This document shows positions 1-5,728 of a stretch of DNA of 5,856 nucleotides, piece after piece. The notes under the pieces were generated by a model. The model did no database searches. It saw only the letters and a list, made by a program, of their open reading frames with translations, and was not told the origin of the DNA. How positions within the stretch are numbered: the stretch's first letter is position 1; the number at the start of each line of letters is the position of its first letter. The DNA comes from Cloacimonetes bacterium UBA5553 (GTDB lineage Bacteria; Cloacimonadota; Cloacimonadia; Cloacimonadales; Cloacimonadaceae): the NCBI GenBank assembly GCA_002425825.1, contig DIMZ01000236.1:8179-14034 (forward strand), written 5' to 3'. Both the position numbers and the translations under genes were made by a program.

Positions 1-86
1 ACGTGGCTAAGATGGTGAAACTCATCCCCTTCCATGATAACAAGTTTGCTGTTTGCAGTAAGTTCTTGCAGGTAGTAAGAAGGCAT
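1..86 (-). CDS. rsmE: 16S rRNA (uracil1498-N3)-methyltransferase RsmE, N-terminal fragment
   Basis: This gene is cut by the left edge of the window; only 28 codons and 2 nt are visible. The peptide begins MPSYYLQELT and contains EGDEFHHLSH at residues 19-28. The G-D/E-E-x-x-H-H-L pattern after a short N-terminal strand is typical of the PUA-like N-terminal domain of RsmE, the SPOUT-class enzyme that methylates N3 of U1498 in 16S rRNA. The catalytic SPOUT domain lies outside the window. The ATG follows the dnaJ TAA after 3 nt and no good Shine-Dalgarno is visible just upstream, so translation probably depends on coupling to dnaJ. Location next to dnaJ is common for rsmE, though prmA often lies between them and is absent here. 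The call rests on a short but characteristic segment. Confidence 0.8.
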   Translation of the reverse strand, partial: MPSYYLQELTANSKLVIMEGDEFHHLSH

Positions 87-89
87 GCT

Positions 90-1238
90 TTAGCTAAAAT
101 AGTCTCTTAATTTGGATAGAAAGCTCTTGCCGGGCTTCAGTTCACGCTTGTGATCGAATTCTTTTAGTCTGGTGTAAAGCTCGGTTTCCTCTTTATTTAG
201 CTTGGTTGGGGTTACAACAATGGCGCGCACAATTTGATCCCCGCGGGAATAGCTATTAAGGCCCTGAATGCCTTGCCCTTTCAGGCGGAACAATCTACCG
301 CTCTGGGTGCCTGATGGAACCTTCATCTTTACTGAACCGGTAAGAGTGGGTACTATTATCTCGTCACCCAACACGGCTTGGGAAACGCTAATCGGGAATT
401 CGAGCACGATGTTATTGCCATCCCGCTCAAAAACATCATCCTGCTTCTCGTGGATTAGCACCAGAATGTCACCACGTGTGCCACCGCGCGGGCCTACGTT
501 ACCTTGCCCACGCAGACGGATGTACTGACCTTCTTCCACGCCAGCGGGGACTTTAACGTTAATCTCCTTAGCCTTGCCCTTACGGCCTTCGCCATAGCAT
601 TGTGTGCATTTGTTCTTAATAATCTTGCCTTCACCACGGCAGGAAGGGCATTCGGACACGGTTTGCATCTGCCCGAAGAGGGATTGGCGTATTTGCCGCA
701 CTTGTCCGGTTCCCCGGCATTGGCTACAGGTTTCGCTGGCTCCATCGGAACTGCCTGAGCCTCCGCACTTGTCACAGGATTCTTTGGTGCCAATTTTTAT
801 GGTCTTTTCCACGCCAACGGCTATCTCTTTTAAGCTGAGTGACAGCTCTATCTGCAGGTCTTCACCGCGGTTGGAACTGCGCTGACTTCTGCCGCCAAAG
901 CCACCACCAAAGATGCTTTCAAATATGCCGCCAAAGCTATCGCCAAAAATGTCGTTCAGATCACCACGATGAGTGAAGTTTTCCCAAGAGAAGCCGCCTG
1001 CGCCAAATTGGTTTTCTATTCCGGCGTGTCCATATTGATCGTAAAGCTGACGTTTATCTTTGTCGCTAAGTATCTCATAAGCTTCACTGGCTTCCTTAAA
1101 CTTCTCTTCTGCTTCCTTGTTATCCGGGTTTTTGTCCGGGTGGAACTGCATGGCAAGCTTACGGTATGCCTTCTTTATGGTTGCGTCATCTGCTGATTTC
1201 TCTACTCCCAGCACTTCATAGTAATCACGTTTCGCCAT
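90..1238 (-). CDS. dnaJ: Chaperone protein DnaJ (Hsp40), full length
   Basis: DnaJ is the cytoplasmic co-chaperone that binds unfolded protein and stimulates the DnaK ATPase. The 382-residue product has every part of a type I DnaJ. The J domain spans about 1-70 with the essential HPD at 33-35. A Gly/Phe-rich segment follows at about 71-120, with a DIF motif near 96-98 and the [14 protein letters not shown] stretch. Four CxxCxGxG zinc motifs start at Cys155, Cys171, Cys197 and Cys211. The C-terminal substrate-binding domains run from about 222 to 350. Length matches the family (about 370-390). The start is supported by AGGAG at 1244-1248, 5 nt before the ATG. It lies 134 nt after dnaK in the same direction, with a strong hairpin in the gap (1306-1338), and 3 nt before rsmE. 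No key residue is missing. Confidence 0.98.
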   Translation of the reverse strand: MAKRDYYEVLGVEKSADDATIKKAYRKLAMQFHPDKNPDNKEAEEKFKEASEAYEILSDKDKRQLYDQYGHAGIENQFGAGGFSWENFTHRGDLNDIFGDSFGGIFESIFGGGFGGRSQRSSNRGEDLQIELSLSLKEIAVGVEKTIKIGTKESCDKCGGSGSSDGASETCSQCRGTGQVRQIRQSLFGQMQTVSECPSCRGEGKIIKNKCTQCYGEGRKGKAKEINVKVPAGVEEGQYIRLRGQGNVGPRGGTRGDILVLIHEKQDDVFERDGNNIVLEFPISVSQAVLGDEIIVPTLTGSVKMKVPSGTQSGRLFRLKGQGIQGLNSYSRGDQIVRAIVVTPTKLNKEETELYTRLKEFDHKRELKPGKSFLSKLRDYFS

Positions 1239-1305
1239 TTATTCTCCTGATGTGTGTAGCTATTTTGGGGCAATTGCGCCTTTGTCTGTATGGTCGGATT
1301 AACGC

Positions 1306-1338
1306 CGGATTTACCCTGATTGTGTCAAGGCAAATCCG
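1306..1338 (-). promoter_or_regulatory. Strong mRNA hairpin in the dnaK-dnaJ intergenic region
   Basis: Read on the minus strand as RNA, CGGAUUUGCCUUGA pairs with UCAGGGUAAAUCCG, giving a 14-bp stem closed by the 5-nt loop CACAA. Twelve pairs are Watson-Crick and two are G-U wobbles; a third wobble could extend the base. On the opposite strand the two wobbles become A-C mismatches, so the fold suits only the operon transcript. No U-run follows, so it does not look like a standard intrinsic terminator. It sits 35-67 nt downstream of the dnaK stop codon and about 60 nt before the dnaJ Shine-Dalgarno. I infer a role in mRNA processing, 3'-end protection of a dnaK transcript or partial attenuation, which would set the DnaK:DnaJ ratio. 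The function is not shown by the sequence. Confidence 0.7.
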
Positions 1339-1372
1339 AGCGTATCCATATATTTCGTTATCTTGTTAGGTT

Positions 1373-3334
1373 TTATTTATCGTCAACAACTTCGAAATCG
1401 GCATCTATTGGCCCGTCTTGTTTCGGGCTTTCCTGTTGCCGCCCACCCTGGGCAAAGTCTTCGGGATTAAAGCCTGCGGCATTAGGATCGAAGCCAGCAC
1501 CACCAGCACCTTGTTGCTGTTGCATGTTTGCGTAGATTATCTCGCCCAGCTTTTGAGCTTTCTTAGCCAGGTTTTCCTTAATGCTGTTCATTTGCTCGGC
1601 TTCTGTGGCTTTATCCATTTGCTCTTTGGCGCTCTTAATCTCTGCTTCCAGCTCGCTTTTTTCGGTTTCTGAAAGCTTTTCGCCATACTCGCCCAAGCTC
1701 TTTTCAGTGCTGAAGATCAAGGCATCCAGCTCATTCTTTGCGGTAATGAATTCCTGGCGTTTCTTGTCTTCATCGGCGTGCATCTCGGCATCTTTTATCA
1801 TGCGTTCGATGTCTTCTTTGCTAATGTTGCCGGCGCGGTCAATCTTAATGGACTGCTCTTTGCCGGTGCCTTTGTCTTTGGCAGATACATGTAATAGGCC
1901 ATTGGCATCTATGTCGAAGGTAACTTCAATCTGCGGAATGCCGCGAGGGGCAGATGGTATGCCCACCAAATCGAAACGGCCTAAAGACTTGTTGTCTGTT
2001 GCCATGGGGCGTTCACCCTGCAAAACATGGATGGTTACGGCAGTCTGGTTATCTGCTGCAGTAGAGAATACCTGGCTCTTCTTGGTAGGAATAGTGGTGT
2101 TTCTATCGATAAGCGGAGTCATTACGCCGCCAAGGGTTTCGATACCAAGTGACAGCGGGGTAACGTCCAGTAGCAGAACGTCACTAACGTTGTCATCACC
2201 GGAGAGAATTGCACCTTGAATGGAAGCACCAATTGCCACCACTTCATCAGGATTAAGGCTACGGTTAGGCTTTTTGCCAAAAAACTTTTCCACTGCTTCT
2301 TGCACAGCCGGAATACGAGTGCTTCCGCCAACTAACAACACTTCCTGGATGTCCGAATTGCTAAGCTTGGCATCCTGCATGGCTTTGCGGCAGGGGCCGA
2401 GGCTGCGTTCCACCAGGTCGGCAGTTAAGCGGTTAAATTCTGCCAGGCTAAGATCAAGATTCAGGTGCTTAGGCCCGGTGGCGTCAGCGGTTATAAAGGG
2501 CAGGTTAATGTTTGTGCTCTGGGTGCCAGAAAGCTCTATCTTTGCTTTCTCTGCAGCTTCACGCAGGCGTTGCATAGCCATAGGGTCTTTGGACAAGTCC
2601 ATACCTTCCTGCTTCTTAAATTGCTCAAGTATCCAGTCTATCACACGCTTGTCGAAATCATCACCACCGAGGTGTGTGTCGCCATTGGTTGCCAATACTT
2701 CCACCACGCCCTGTGAGATATCCAGAATGGAGATGTCGAAAGTACCGCCACCAAGGTCATAAACGGCAACTTTCTGCTCTTTCTTGTTTTCCATACCGTA
2801 TGCCAAAGCTGCGGCTGTGGGTTCGTTAATAATTCTCTTTACTTCCAATCCGGCAATGCGTCCCGCGTCTTTGGTAGCCTGACGTTGGTCATCGTTAAAG
2901 TAAGCCGGCACAGTGATAACAGCTTCGGTAACTGCCTGGCCAAGATAAGCTTCGGCGGTTTCTTTCATCTTACCAAGCACCATTGCCGATATTTCCTGCG
3001 GGGTAAAGTCCTTATTCTCGCTATCGATATGCACGGCAGCCTGGTTCTTTATGCCGGAGATTACCTTGAAGGGTACTTGCTTAATTTCTTCGCCAACTTC
3101 GCCATAGGAGCGACCCATGAAGCGTTTTATGCTGAATACGGTGTTTTGCGGGTTGGTAACTGCCTGGCGTTTTGCCAATTGGCCAACCAAACGCTGTCCA
3201 TCTTTTGTAAAACCTACCACGGAAGGAGTGGTTCTGGTGCCTTCCGCATTTGCGATAACTACAGGCTTTCCGCCTTCTACAACGGATACGCAAGAGTTAG
3301 TGGTTCCGAGATCAATTCCTATTATTTTTCCCAT
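1373..3334 (-). CDS. dnaK: Molecular chaperone DnaK (Hsp70), full length
   Basis: DnaK is the cytoplasmic ATP-dependent chaperone that binds exposed hydrophobic segments, working with DnaJ and GrpE. The 653-residue product starts with [14 protein letters not shown] (phosphate 1 loop), has catalytic Lys70 in [17 protein letters not shown] at 170-180, DLGGGTFD at 193-200 with Thr198, and [11 protein letters not shown] near 332-342. The interdomain linker VLLLDVTP is at 386-393, followed by the beta substrate-binding domain to about 500 and a helical lid to about 600. A flexible Gly/Gln-rich tail contains a short repeat ([14 protein letters not shown]) and ends in the EEVD-like acidic [10 protein letters not shown]. 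Residues about 80-105 form the insert typical of diderm DnaK. An AGGAGG at 3340-3345 lies 5 nt before the ATG, inside the end of grpE, whose stop codon abuts this start. This implies translational coupling. Confidence 0.99.
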   Translation of the reverse strand: MGKIIGIDLGTTNSCVSVVEGGKPVVIANAEGTRTTPSVVGFTKDGQRLVGQLAKRQAVTNPQNTVFSIKRFMGRSYGEVGEEIKQVPFKVISGIKNQAAVHIDSENKDFTPQEISAMVLGKMKETAEAYLGQAVTEAVITVPAYFNDDQRQATKDAGRIAGLEVKRIINEPTAAALAYGMENKKEQKVAVYDLGGGTFDISILDISQGVVEVLATNGDTHLGGDDFDKRVIDWILEQFKKQEGMDLSKDPMAMQRLREAAEKAKIELSGTQSTNINLPFITADATGPKHLNLDLSLAEFNRLTADLVERSLGPCRKAMQDAKLSNSDIQEVLLVGGSTRIPAVQEAVEKFFGKKPNRSLNPDEVVAIGASIQGAILSGDDNVSDVLLLDVTPLSLGIETLGGVMTPLIDRNTTIPTKKSQVFSTAADNQTAVTIHVLQGERPMATDNKSLGRFDLVGIPSAPRGIPQIEVTFDIDANGLLHVSAKDKGTGKEQSIKIDRAGNISKEDIERMIKDAEMHADEDKKRQEFITAKNELDALIFSTEKSLGEYGEKLSETEKSELEAEIKSAKEQMDKATEAEQMNSIKENLAKKAQKLGEIIYANMQQQQGAGGAGFDPNAAGFNPEDFAQGGRQQESPKQDGPIDADFEVVDDK

Positions 3335-3865
3335 TTATTCCTCCTGGGATTTCATATTTATATTGTTGTTGCCGCTGGAAACTGCCACACGTGCCGGACG
3401 GATAACCTTATCGTGCATCGTGTAGCCATTCTGAATCACCGCGGCTATAGTGTTTTCTTCATAGTCACTGGGTATATGTGCCAAAGCGTCATGATACTCA
3501 GGGTCAAAGGCAAGACCTAATACTTCCATGCGCTTGATGCCTTCTTTTTCCAATGTTTGAATTAGCTGCTTTTCTATCATCGATATGCCTTTGCCAAAGG
3601 AACTCTCCAGCTCTTCCGGGCTTGCCTGAATCATTGCCCGTTCAAAGTTATCGGCAACGTCGCAGATGTCCAATGCCAGCTTCTGGGTGGCAAGCTTTAT
3701 CCAATCCGCTTTCTCTTGATGTGAACGCTTGCGATAGTTCTCAAATTCTGCCATGCAACGCAGGTATTTATCTTTCCAGTCCAAAGCTTCCTTTTCGTAG
3801 TCTATGGCTGTTTCATTGGTTTCGGTGCTGTTTGCTTCCTGTTCCTTATTGTGCTTTTTGCTCAT
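3335..3865 (-). CDS. grpE: Nucleotide exchange factor GrpE
   Basis: GrpE is the dimeric factor that releases ADP from DnaK and resets its cycle. The 176-residue product has a polar, disordered N-terminus (about 1-20), a long helical segment (about 22-75, with AEFENYRKRS at 39-48), a shorter helical region (about 83-110), and a C-terminal beta domain. The last carries the family signature GYTMHDKVIRPARVAVSSG at 147-165. Length is normal for GrpE. The start codon overlaps the hrcA stop in an ATGA (3862-3865) and is preceded by a purine-rich GGGAAGGA, which supports this start. The TAA stop immediately precedes the dnaK ATG with no spacer. The gene sits between its regulator and its chaperone partner, so the three should be made from one message. 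Confidence 0.98.
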   Translation of the reverse strand: MSKKHNKEQEANSTETNETAIDYEKEALDWKDKYLRCMAEFENYRKRSHQEKADWIKLATQKLALDICDVADNFERAMIQASPEELESSFGKGISMIEKQLIQTLEKEGIKRMEVLGLAFDPEYHDALAHIPSDYEENTIAAVIQNGYTMHDKVIRPARVAVSSGNNNINMKSQEE

Positions 3866-4917
3866 TTCCTTCCCTCGTGCTGGGCTACAATCATGCCCCG
3901 CCGTGTAGTATTAGTAATTGTGCTGGTTACATCACGTATTAGCGGTATCAGCTTCCGGTAATCGGTTCTAATAGGTGCCAAAACTCCCAAATAGCCCGGA
4001 ATGCCAAACACTTCATACCTGCCATAGATAAGGGCAAAGTCTGCCCACTCGCTCTGAGAAAAGTCTTCTCCCATCACTACATTCACCGCCAGAGCAGAAT
4101 CGTTGTTTCGCATCGTGTTCAGCAGATAGTCTTGCCTTTGAATAAGATTCATAAACTTCAGAATGTTCTCTTTGGAATCAAACTCCGGCTGCTCCAAAAA
4201 CTTGATGCTGCCATCGTAGTGAATAAAAAAGTCACTAATCTCTATAAACGCCTTATGCAGCTCCAGCAAAAACTGACGGACAATGCTGTTTTCCACATTA
4301 TTCTTCATTTCCACCAGCACGCGATTGGCAATGTCATACACTTGCAAGCCGACCAGTTCATCATTAAGATAGCGCACCAGCTTGCGAAGCTGTTGCTCGG
4401 TGAGGTCGTTGTCACACTTCATGATAACCGTTTTGTCCAGCCCAGAATCCATGCTGATTACAAAGATGAACTTGCGCTCTCCGATGGAAAACACATCCAG
4501 CTTAGCAAGATAACCGCTGGACACCTCTGGCTCGGCAACAAAAGATAGCTGATCGGTTTCCTTTGCCAATATCTGCATTATGTAATGCAGCGCACGCGGA
4601 GTGTCTTTGTAGTTGTGAATCAGTAATTCACGCAATACATCCATGCGCGGATACATAACCTGCTCGTGCTCTGGCTCAATGTGCTTCAAATAGGCTCGAT
4701 ACCCGCTGATGGTTGGCACTCTGCCAGCGGAAGTGTGAGGCTGGGATATCAGGTTATGCTGCTCCAGCTTCAGCAAATCCAAACGCAAGGTGGCAGATGA
4801 CACTTCGGTTAAATACTTCTCGTTCAATATGCGTGAAGACACCGGCTCACAGCTACTGATGAATTCATCCACCAAAGCTGAAAGGGTTTCATTTAATCGT
4901 ATTTCGTTCTTCTTCAT
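3862..4917 (-). CDS. hrcA: Heat-inducible transcription repressor HrcA
   Basis: HrcA binds the CIRCE operator and represses the class I heat-shock genes until heat or unfolded protein titrates the GroEL needed for its activity. The 351-residue product has the N-terminal winged helix-turn-helix (about 5-78), including EPVSSRILNEKY at 24-35, SSATLRLDLLKLE at 40-52 and the well-conserved QPHTSAGRVPT at 59-69. A GAF-like central region follows (about 100-285, with VVMGEDF at 280-286), then the C-terminal block GYLGVLAPIRTDY at 308-320. Two usually conserved spots differ: the N of SSATIRN is Leu46, and the common GPTRMDY reads APIRTDY. AGGCGG at 4924-4929 lies 6 nt before the ATG. hrcA is the first gene of the operon and two CIRCE-type repeats lie upstream, so autoregulation is expected. 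Confidence 0.96.
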   Translation of the reverse strand: MKKNEIRLNETLSALVDEFISSCEPVSSRILNEKYLTEVSSATLRLDLLKLEQHNLISQPHTSAGRVPTISGYRAYLKHIEPEHEQVMYPRMDVLRELLIHNYKDTPRALHYIMQILAKETDQLSFVAEPEVSSGYLAKLDVFSIGERKFIFVISMDSGLDKTVIMKCDNDLTEQQLRKLVRYLNDELVGLQVYDIANRVLVEMKNNVENSIVRQFLLELHKAFIEISDFFIHYDGSIKFLEQPEFDSKENILKFMNLIQRQDYLLNTMRNNDSALAVNVVMGEDFSQSEWADFALIYGRYEVFGIPGYLGVLAPIRTDYRKLIPLIRDVTSTITNTTRRGMIVAQHEGRK

Positions 4918-4937
4918 TTCTAACCGCCTGCTGTTTC

Positions 4938-4964
4938 TTAGCAGTCAACTGCCTCATCTGCTAA
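4938..4964 (-). promoter_or_regulatory. CIRCE-type operator in the hrcA leader (hrcA-proximal)
   Basis: On the minus strand this reads TTAGCAGAT-N9-GACTGCTAA. The CIRCE consensus is TTAGCACTC-N9-GAGTGCTAA, so the left half matches 6 of 9, the right half 8 of 9, and the spacing is exact. The outer seven bases of each arm (TTAGCAG and CTGCTAA) are perfectly complementary. It ends 20 nt before the hrcA ATG, 8 nt before its Shine-Dalgarno, and lies just downstream of a possible -10 box. That is the classical position of CIRCE at the 5' end of the transcript. HrcA binding would block transcription of the operon; as RNA the same repeat can form a hairpin close to the ribosome binding site. Confidence 0.75.
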
Positions 4965-4973
4965 TCTGGAGAC

Positions 4974-5001
4974 AAACTAATCAAGTTTAGAAAATTGTCA
5001 A
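4974..5001 (-). promoter_or_regulatory. Candidate heat-shock operon promoter (TTGACA, N16, TAGTTT)
   Basis: Reading leftwards, a perfect -35 hexamer TTGACA lies at 4996-5001. After a 16-nt spacer comes the weak -10 candidate TAGTTT at 4974-4979 (3 of 6 to TATAAT). The -10 area also resembles the Bacteroidetes-type TAnnTTTG element, with TTG 19 nt upstream, so the exact sigma type is unclear. Predicted transcription would begin near 4967, immediately before the hrcA-proximal CIRCE. The -35 hexamer lies inside the distal CIRCE, so a bound repressor would cover it. The -35 match and the placement between operators support the call; the poor -10 limits it. Confidence 0.5.
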
Positions 5002-5021
5002 TCGAAAAGTGAGAGTGCTAA
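4995..5021 (-). promoter_or_regulatory. CIRCE-type operator overlapping the -35 box (hrcA-distal)
   Basis: On the minus strand this reads TTAGCACTC-N9-GATTGACAA. The first half is identical to the CIRCE consensus, the second matches 6 of 9 (consensus GAGTGCTAA), and the 9-nt spacing is exact. The degenerate half contains the TTGACA hexamer, so operator and promoter share bases. It lies 57 nt centre to centre from the second CIRCE and 78 nt from the hrcA start codon. A perfect 9-base half-site at the right geometry upstream of hrcA-grpE-dnaK is strong evidence for an HrcA operator. Confidence 0.85.
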
Positions 5022-5029
5022 GAATACAG

Positions 5030-5058
5030 AATACAAAATGACCAGGGCAGAACACCAA
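5030..5058 (-). promoter_or_regulatory. Weak alternative upstream promoter (TTGGTG, N17, TGTATT)
   Basis: TTGGTG at 5053-5058 (3 of 6 to TTGACA) is followed after 17 nt by TGTATT at 5030-5035 (4 of 6 to TATAAT). If used, transcription would begin near 5023, directly at the distal CIRCE. That is the usual operator position and would make a second promoter-plus-CIRCE module. Matches this weak occur by chance, so this is only a candidate. Confidence 0.2.
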
Positions 5059-5077
5059 GCCTTTCTTTCAATAAAGA

Positions 5078-5104
5078 ATCAGTGAAATCTGCGTCATCTG
5101 CGTT
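5078..5104. repeat. Short 9-bp tandem repeat (ATCTGCGTC / ATCTGCGTT)
   Basis: Two adjacent 9-mers at 5087-5095 and 5096-5104 differ only in their last base. A degenerate third copy, ATCAGTGAA, precedes them at 5078-5086. It lies in non-coding DNA upstream of the heat-shock promoter region. Similar ATCTGNGT-type tandem phrases occur in intergenic DNA of several bacteria as far as I recall. No function can be read from it. Confidence 0.55.
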
Positions 5105-5142
5105 CTAATAATTTCAGATCACTCCCACCCCTTCCTCTGTCT

Positions 5143-5161
5143 TTCCCGGCTTGATCGGGAA
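5143..5161. repeat. Small inverted repeat (TTCCCG, 7-nt loop, CGGGAA)
   Basis: Perfect 6-bp arms TTCCCG (5143-5148) and CGGGAA (5156-5161) flank GCTTGAT. No T-run follows on either strand, so it is not a convincing terminator. There is also no converging transcript to terminate here, since the flanking genes diverge. It resembles dispersed intergenic palindromes and sits beside the 8-bp tandem repeat. Confidence 0.45.
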
Positions 5162-5172
5162 TCCAGCCCTTT

Positions 5173-5212
5173 GTTACTCTGTCACTCTGTCACTCCGTCA
5201 CTTTATCACACT
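5173..5212. repeat. 8-bp tandem repeat, unit GTCACTCT, about five copies
   Basis: The units in order are GTTACTCT, GTCACTCT, GTCACTCC, GTCACTTT and ATCACACT. The central three are near-identical and the outer two decay, which is typical of a microsatellite-like array. It is non-coding on the best reading and lies between the inverted repeat and the unassigned upstream region of hsdM. Copy number could vary between strains. Confidence 0.75.
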
Positions 5213-5464
5213 CCACTATACTGGGGGGTGACAAAAACCAATAATTTGGACAAAAATCATATTTATTTGTGCCCATGCACTCCCAAGCCGGATTACAGAG
5301 CAACATTGATCTGATAGACCATCCGTAGCAAGGTAGCCACAAACCTGTTTTGAGCAAACAAGGATGCGACAGAAAATGAAATTGACAGATATCGATAAAC
5401 CTGAGATGTGTTATTTTTTCCAAAATGGTCTAAATGGTAATTCCTACAAGGAGATTAAACTCAT
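5213..5464. other. Unassigned AT-rich region upstream of hsdM
   Basis: This 252-nt stretch shows no RNA gene, known element or convincing ORF. It contains a small bulged hairpin at 5344-5363 (CCTGTTT, loop TGAGC, AAACAAGG), a TTGACA hexamer at about 5380-5385 without a properly spaced -10, and a direct repeat of AAATGGT near 5424-5438. An AAGGAG at 5448-5453 is the likely hsdM ribosome binding site. The promoter of the restriction-modification genes would be expected here but cannot be placed. Confidence 0.5.
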
Positions 5465-5728
5465 ATGGCGCTCAAGAAAAGCGAATTATACAGCTCAATC
5501 TGGCAGGCATGCGATCAACTGAGGGGAGGCATGGATGCATCTCAATACAAGGATTACGTTCTTGTACTTCTCTTCGTGAAATACGTATCGGATAAATACG
5601 GCAAAGACCCCGACCCCGTGATCGTGATCCCCAAAGGAAGCCAACATGCCATTGGCGGCACGTTCCCAGTCTCCGGAACCGATAAAAGCAAGAGTGTTCT
5701 TGAACTCAAGCAATCCTTTGAGGCCTAG
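5465..5728 (+). CDS. hsdM: Type I restriction-modification methylase HsdM, N-terminal fragment (truncated)
   Basis: HsdM is the N6-adenine methyltransferase subunit of type I restriction-modification systems, acting with HsdS and HsdR. Residues 1-58, from MALKKSELYSSIWQACDQLR through RGGMDASQYKDYVLVLLF to the VIVIPKG at 52-58, match the characteristic N-terminal helical domain of HsdM. After about residue 58 the homology ends: the remaining 29 codons are the antisense of a lysozyme gene on the other strand. Full HsdM proteins are around 500 residues, and the SAM-binding and NPPF/Y motifs are absent, so this fragment cannot methylate. AAGGAG lies 11 nt before the ATG, slightly far but acceptable. 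The gene diverges from hrcA. It is either a true remnant or one side of an artificial join. Confidence 0.75.
   Translation: MALKKSELYSSIWQACDQLRGGMDASQYKDYVLVLLFVKYVSDKYGKDPDPVIVIPKGSQHAIGGTFPVSGTDKSKSVLELKQSFEA

Noticed and set aside
494..885. Alternative open frames on both strands through the dnaJ zinc-finger region.
   Set aside because: They are explained by the repeated CxxCxGxG codons of dnaJ; the dnaJ frame is unambiguous.
1267..1280. Near-palindrome GGGGCAATTGCGCC before dnaJ.
   Set aside because: It has a central G-G mismatch and only a short stem; it could be chance and matches no known operator.
1298..1328. Possible dnaJ promoter: TTGACA at 1323-1328 and GTTAAT at 1298-1303.
   Set aside because: The spacer is 19 nt, the -10 is weak, and the TTGACA falls inside the hairpin stem, which explains it better. 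Not excluded without transcript ends.
1581..2762. Two long plus-strand frames antisense to dnaK (212 and 180 codons), abutting at 2219/2220.
   Set aside because: They are the mirror of dnaK codon bias, a well-known effect in Hsp70 genes. The products are low-complexity Ser/Arg-rich and resemble no family.
2885..3520. Plus-strand frame of 211 codons antisense to dnaK and grpE.
   Set aside because: It spans the boundary of two firmly identified genes on the other strand, lacks a plausible ribosome binding site and has no recognisable domain.
5143..5161. Inverted repeat considered as an intrinsic terminator.
   Set aside because: The stem is 6 bp, no T-run follows on either strand, and the flanking genes diverge.
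5228..5314. GTG-started 28-codon frame preceded by a G-run.
   Set aside because: It is too short and without family or conservation evidence; the G-run is not a convincing Shine-Dalgarno.
5190..5423. Minus-strand frame of 77 codons in the intergenic region.
   Set aside because: It runs through the 8-bp tandem repeat and has no recognisable family, no good ribosome binding site and an atypical Cys/Trp-rich composition.
5364..5522. Plus-strand frame of 52 codons beginning MRQKMKLTDIDKPEM.
   Set aside because: It has an AAGG just upstream, but it overlaps the well-supported start of hsdM in another frame and matches nothing I recognise.
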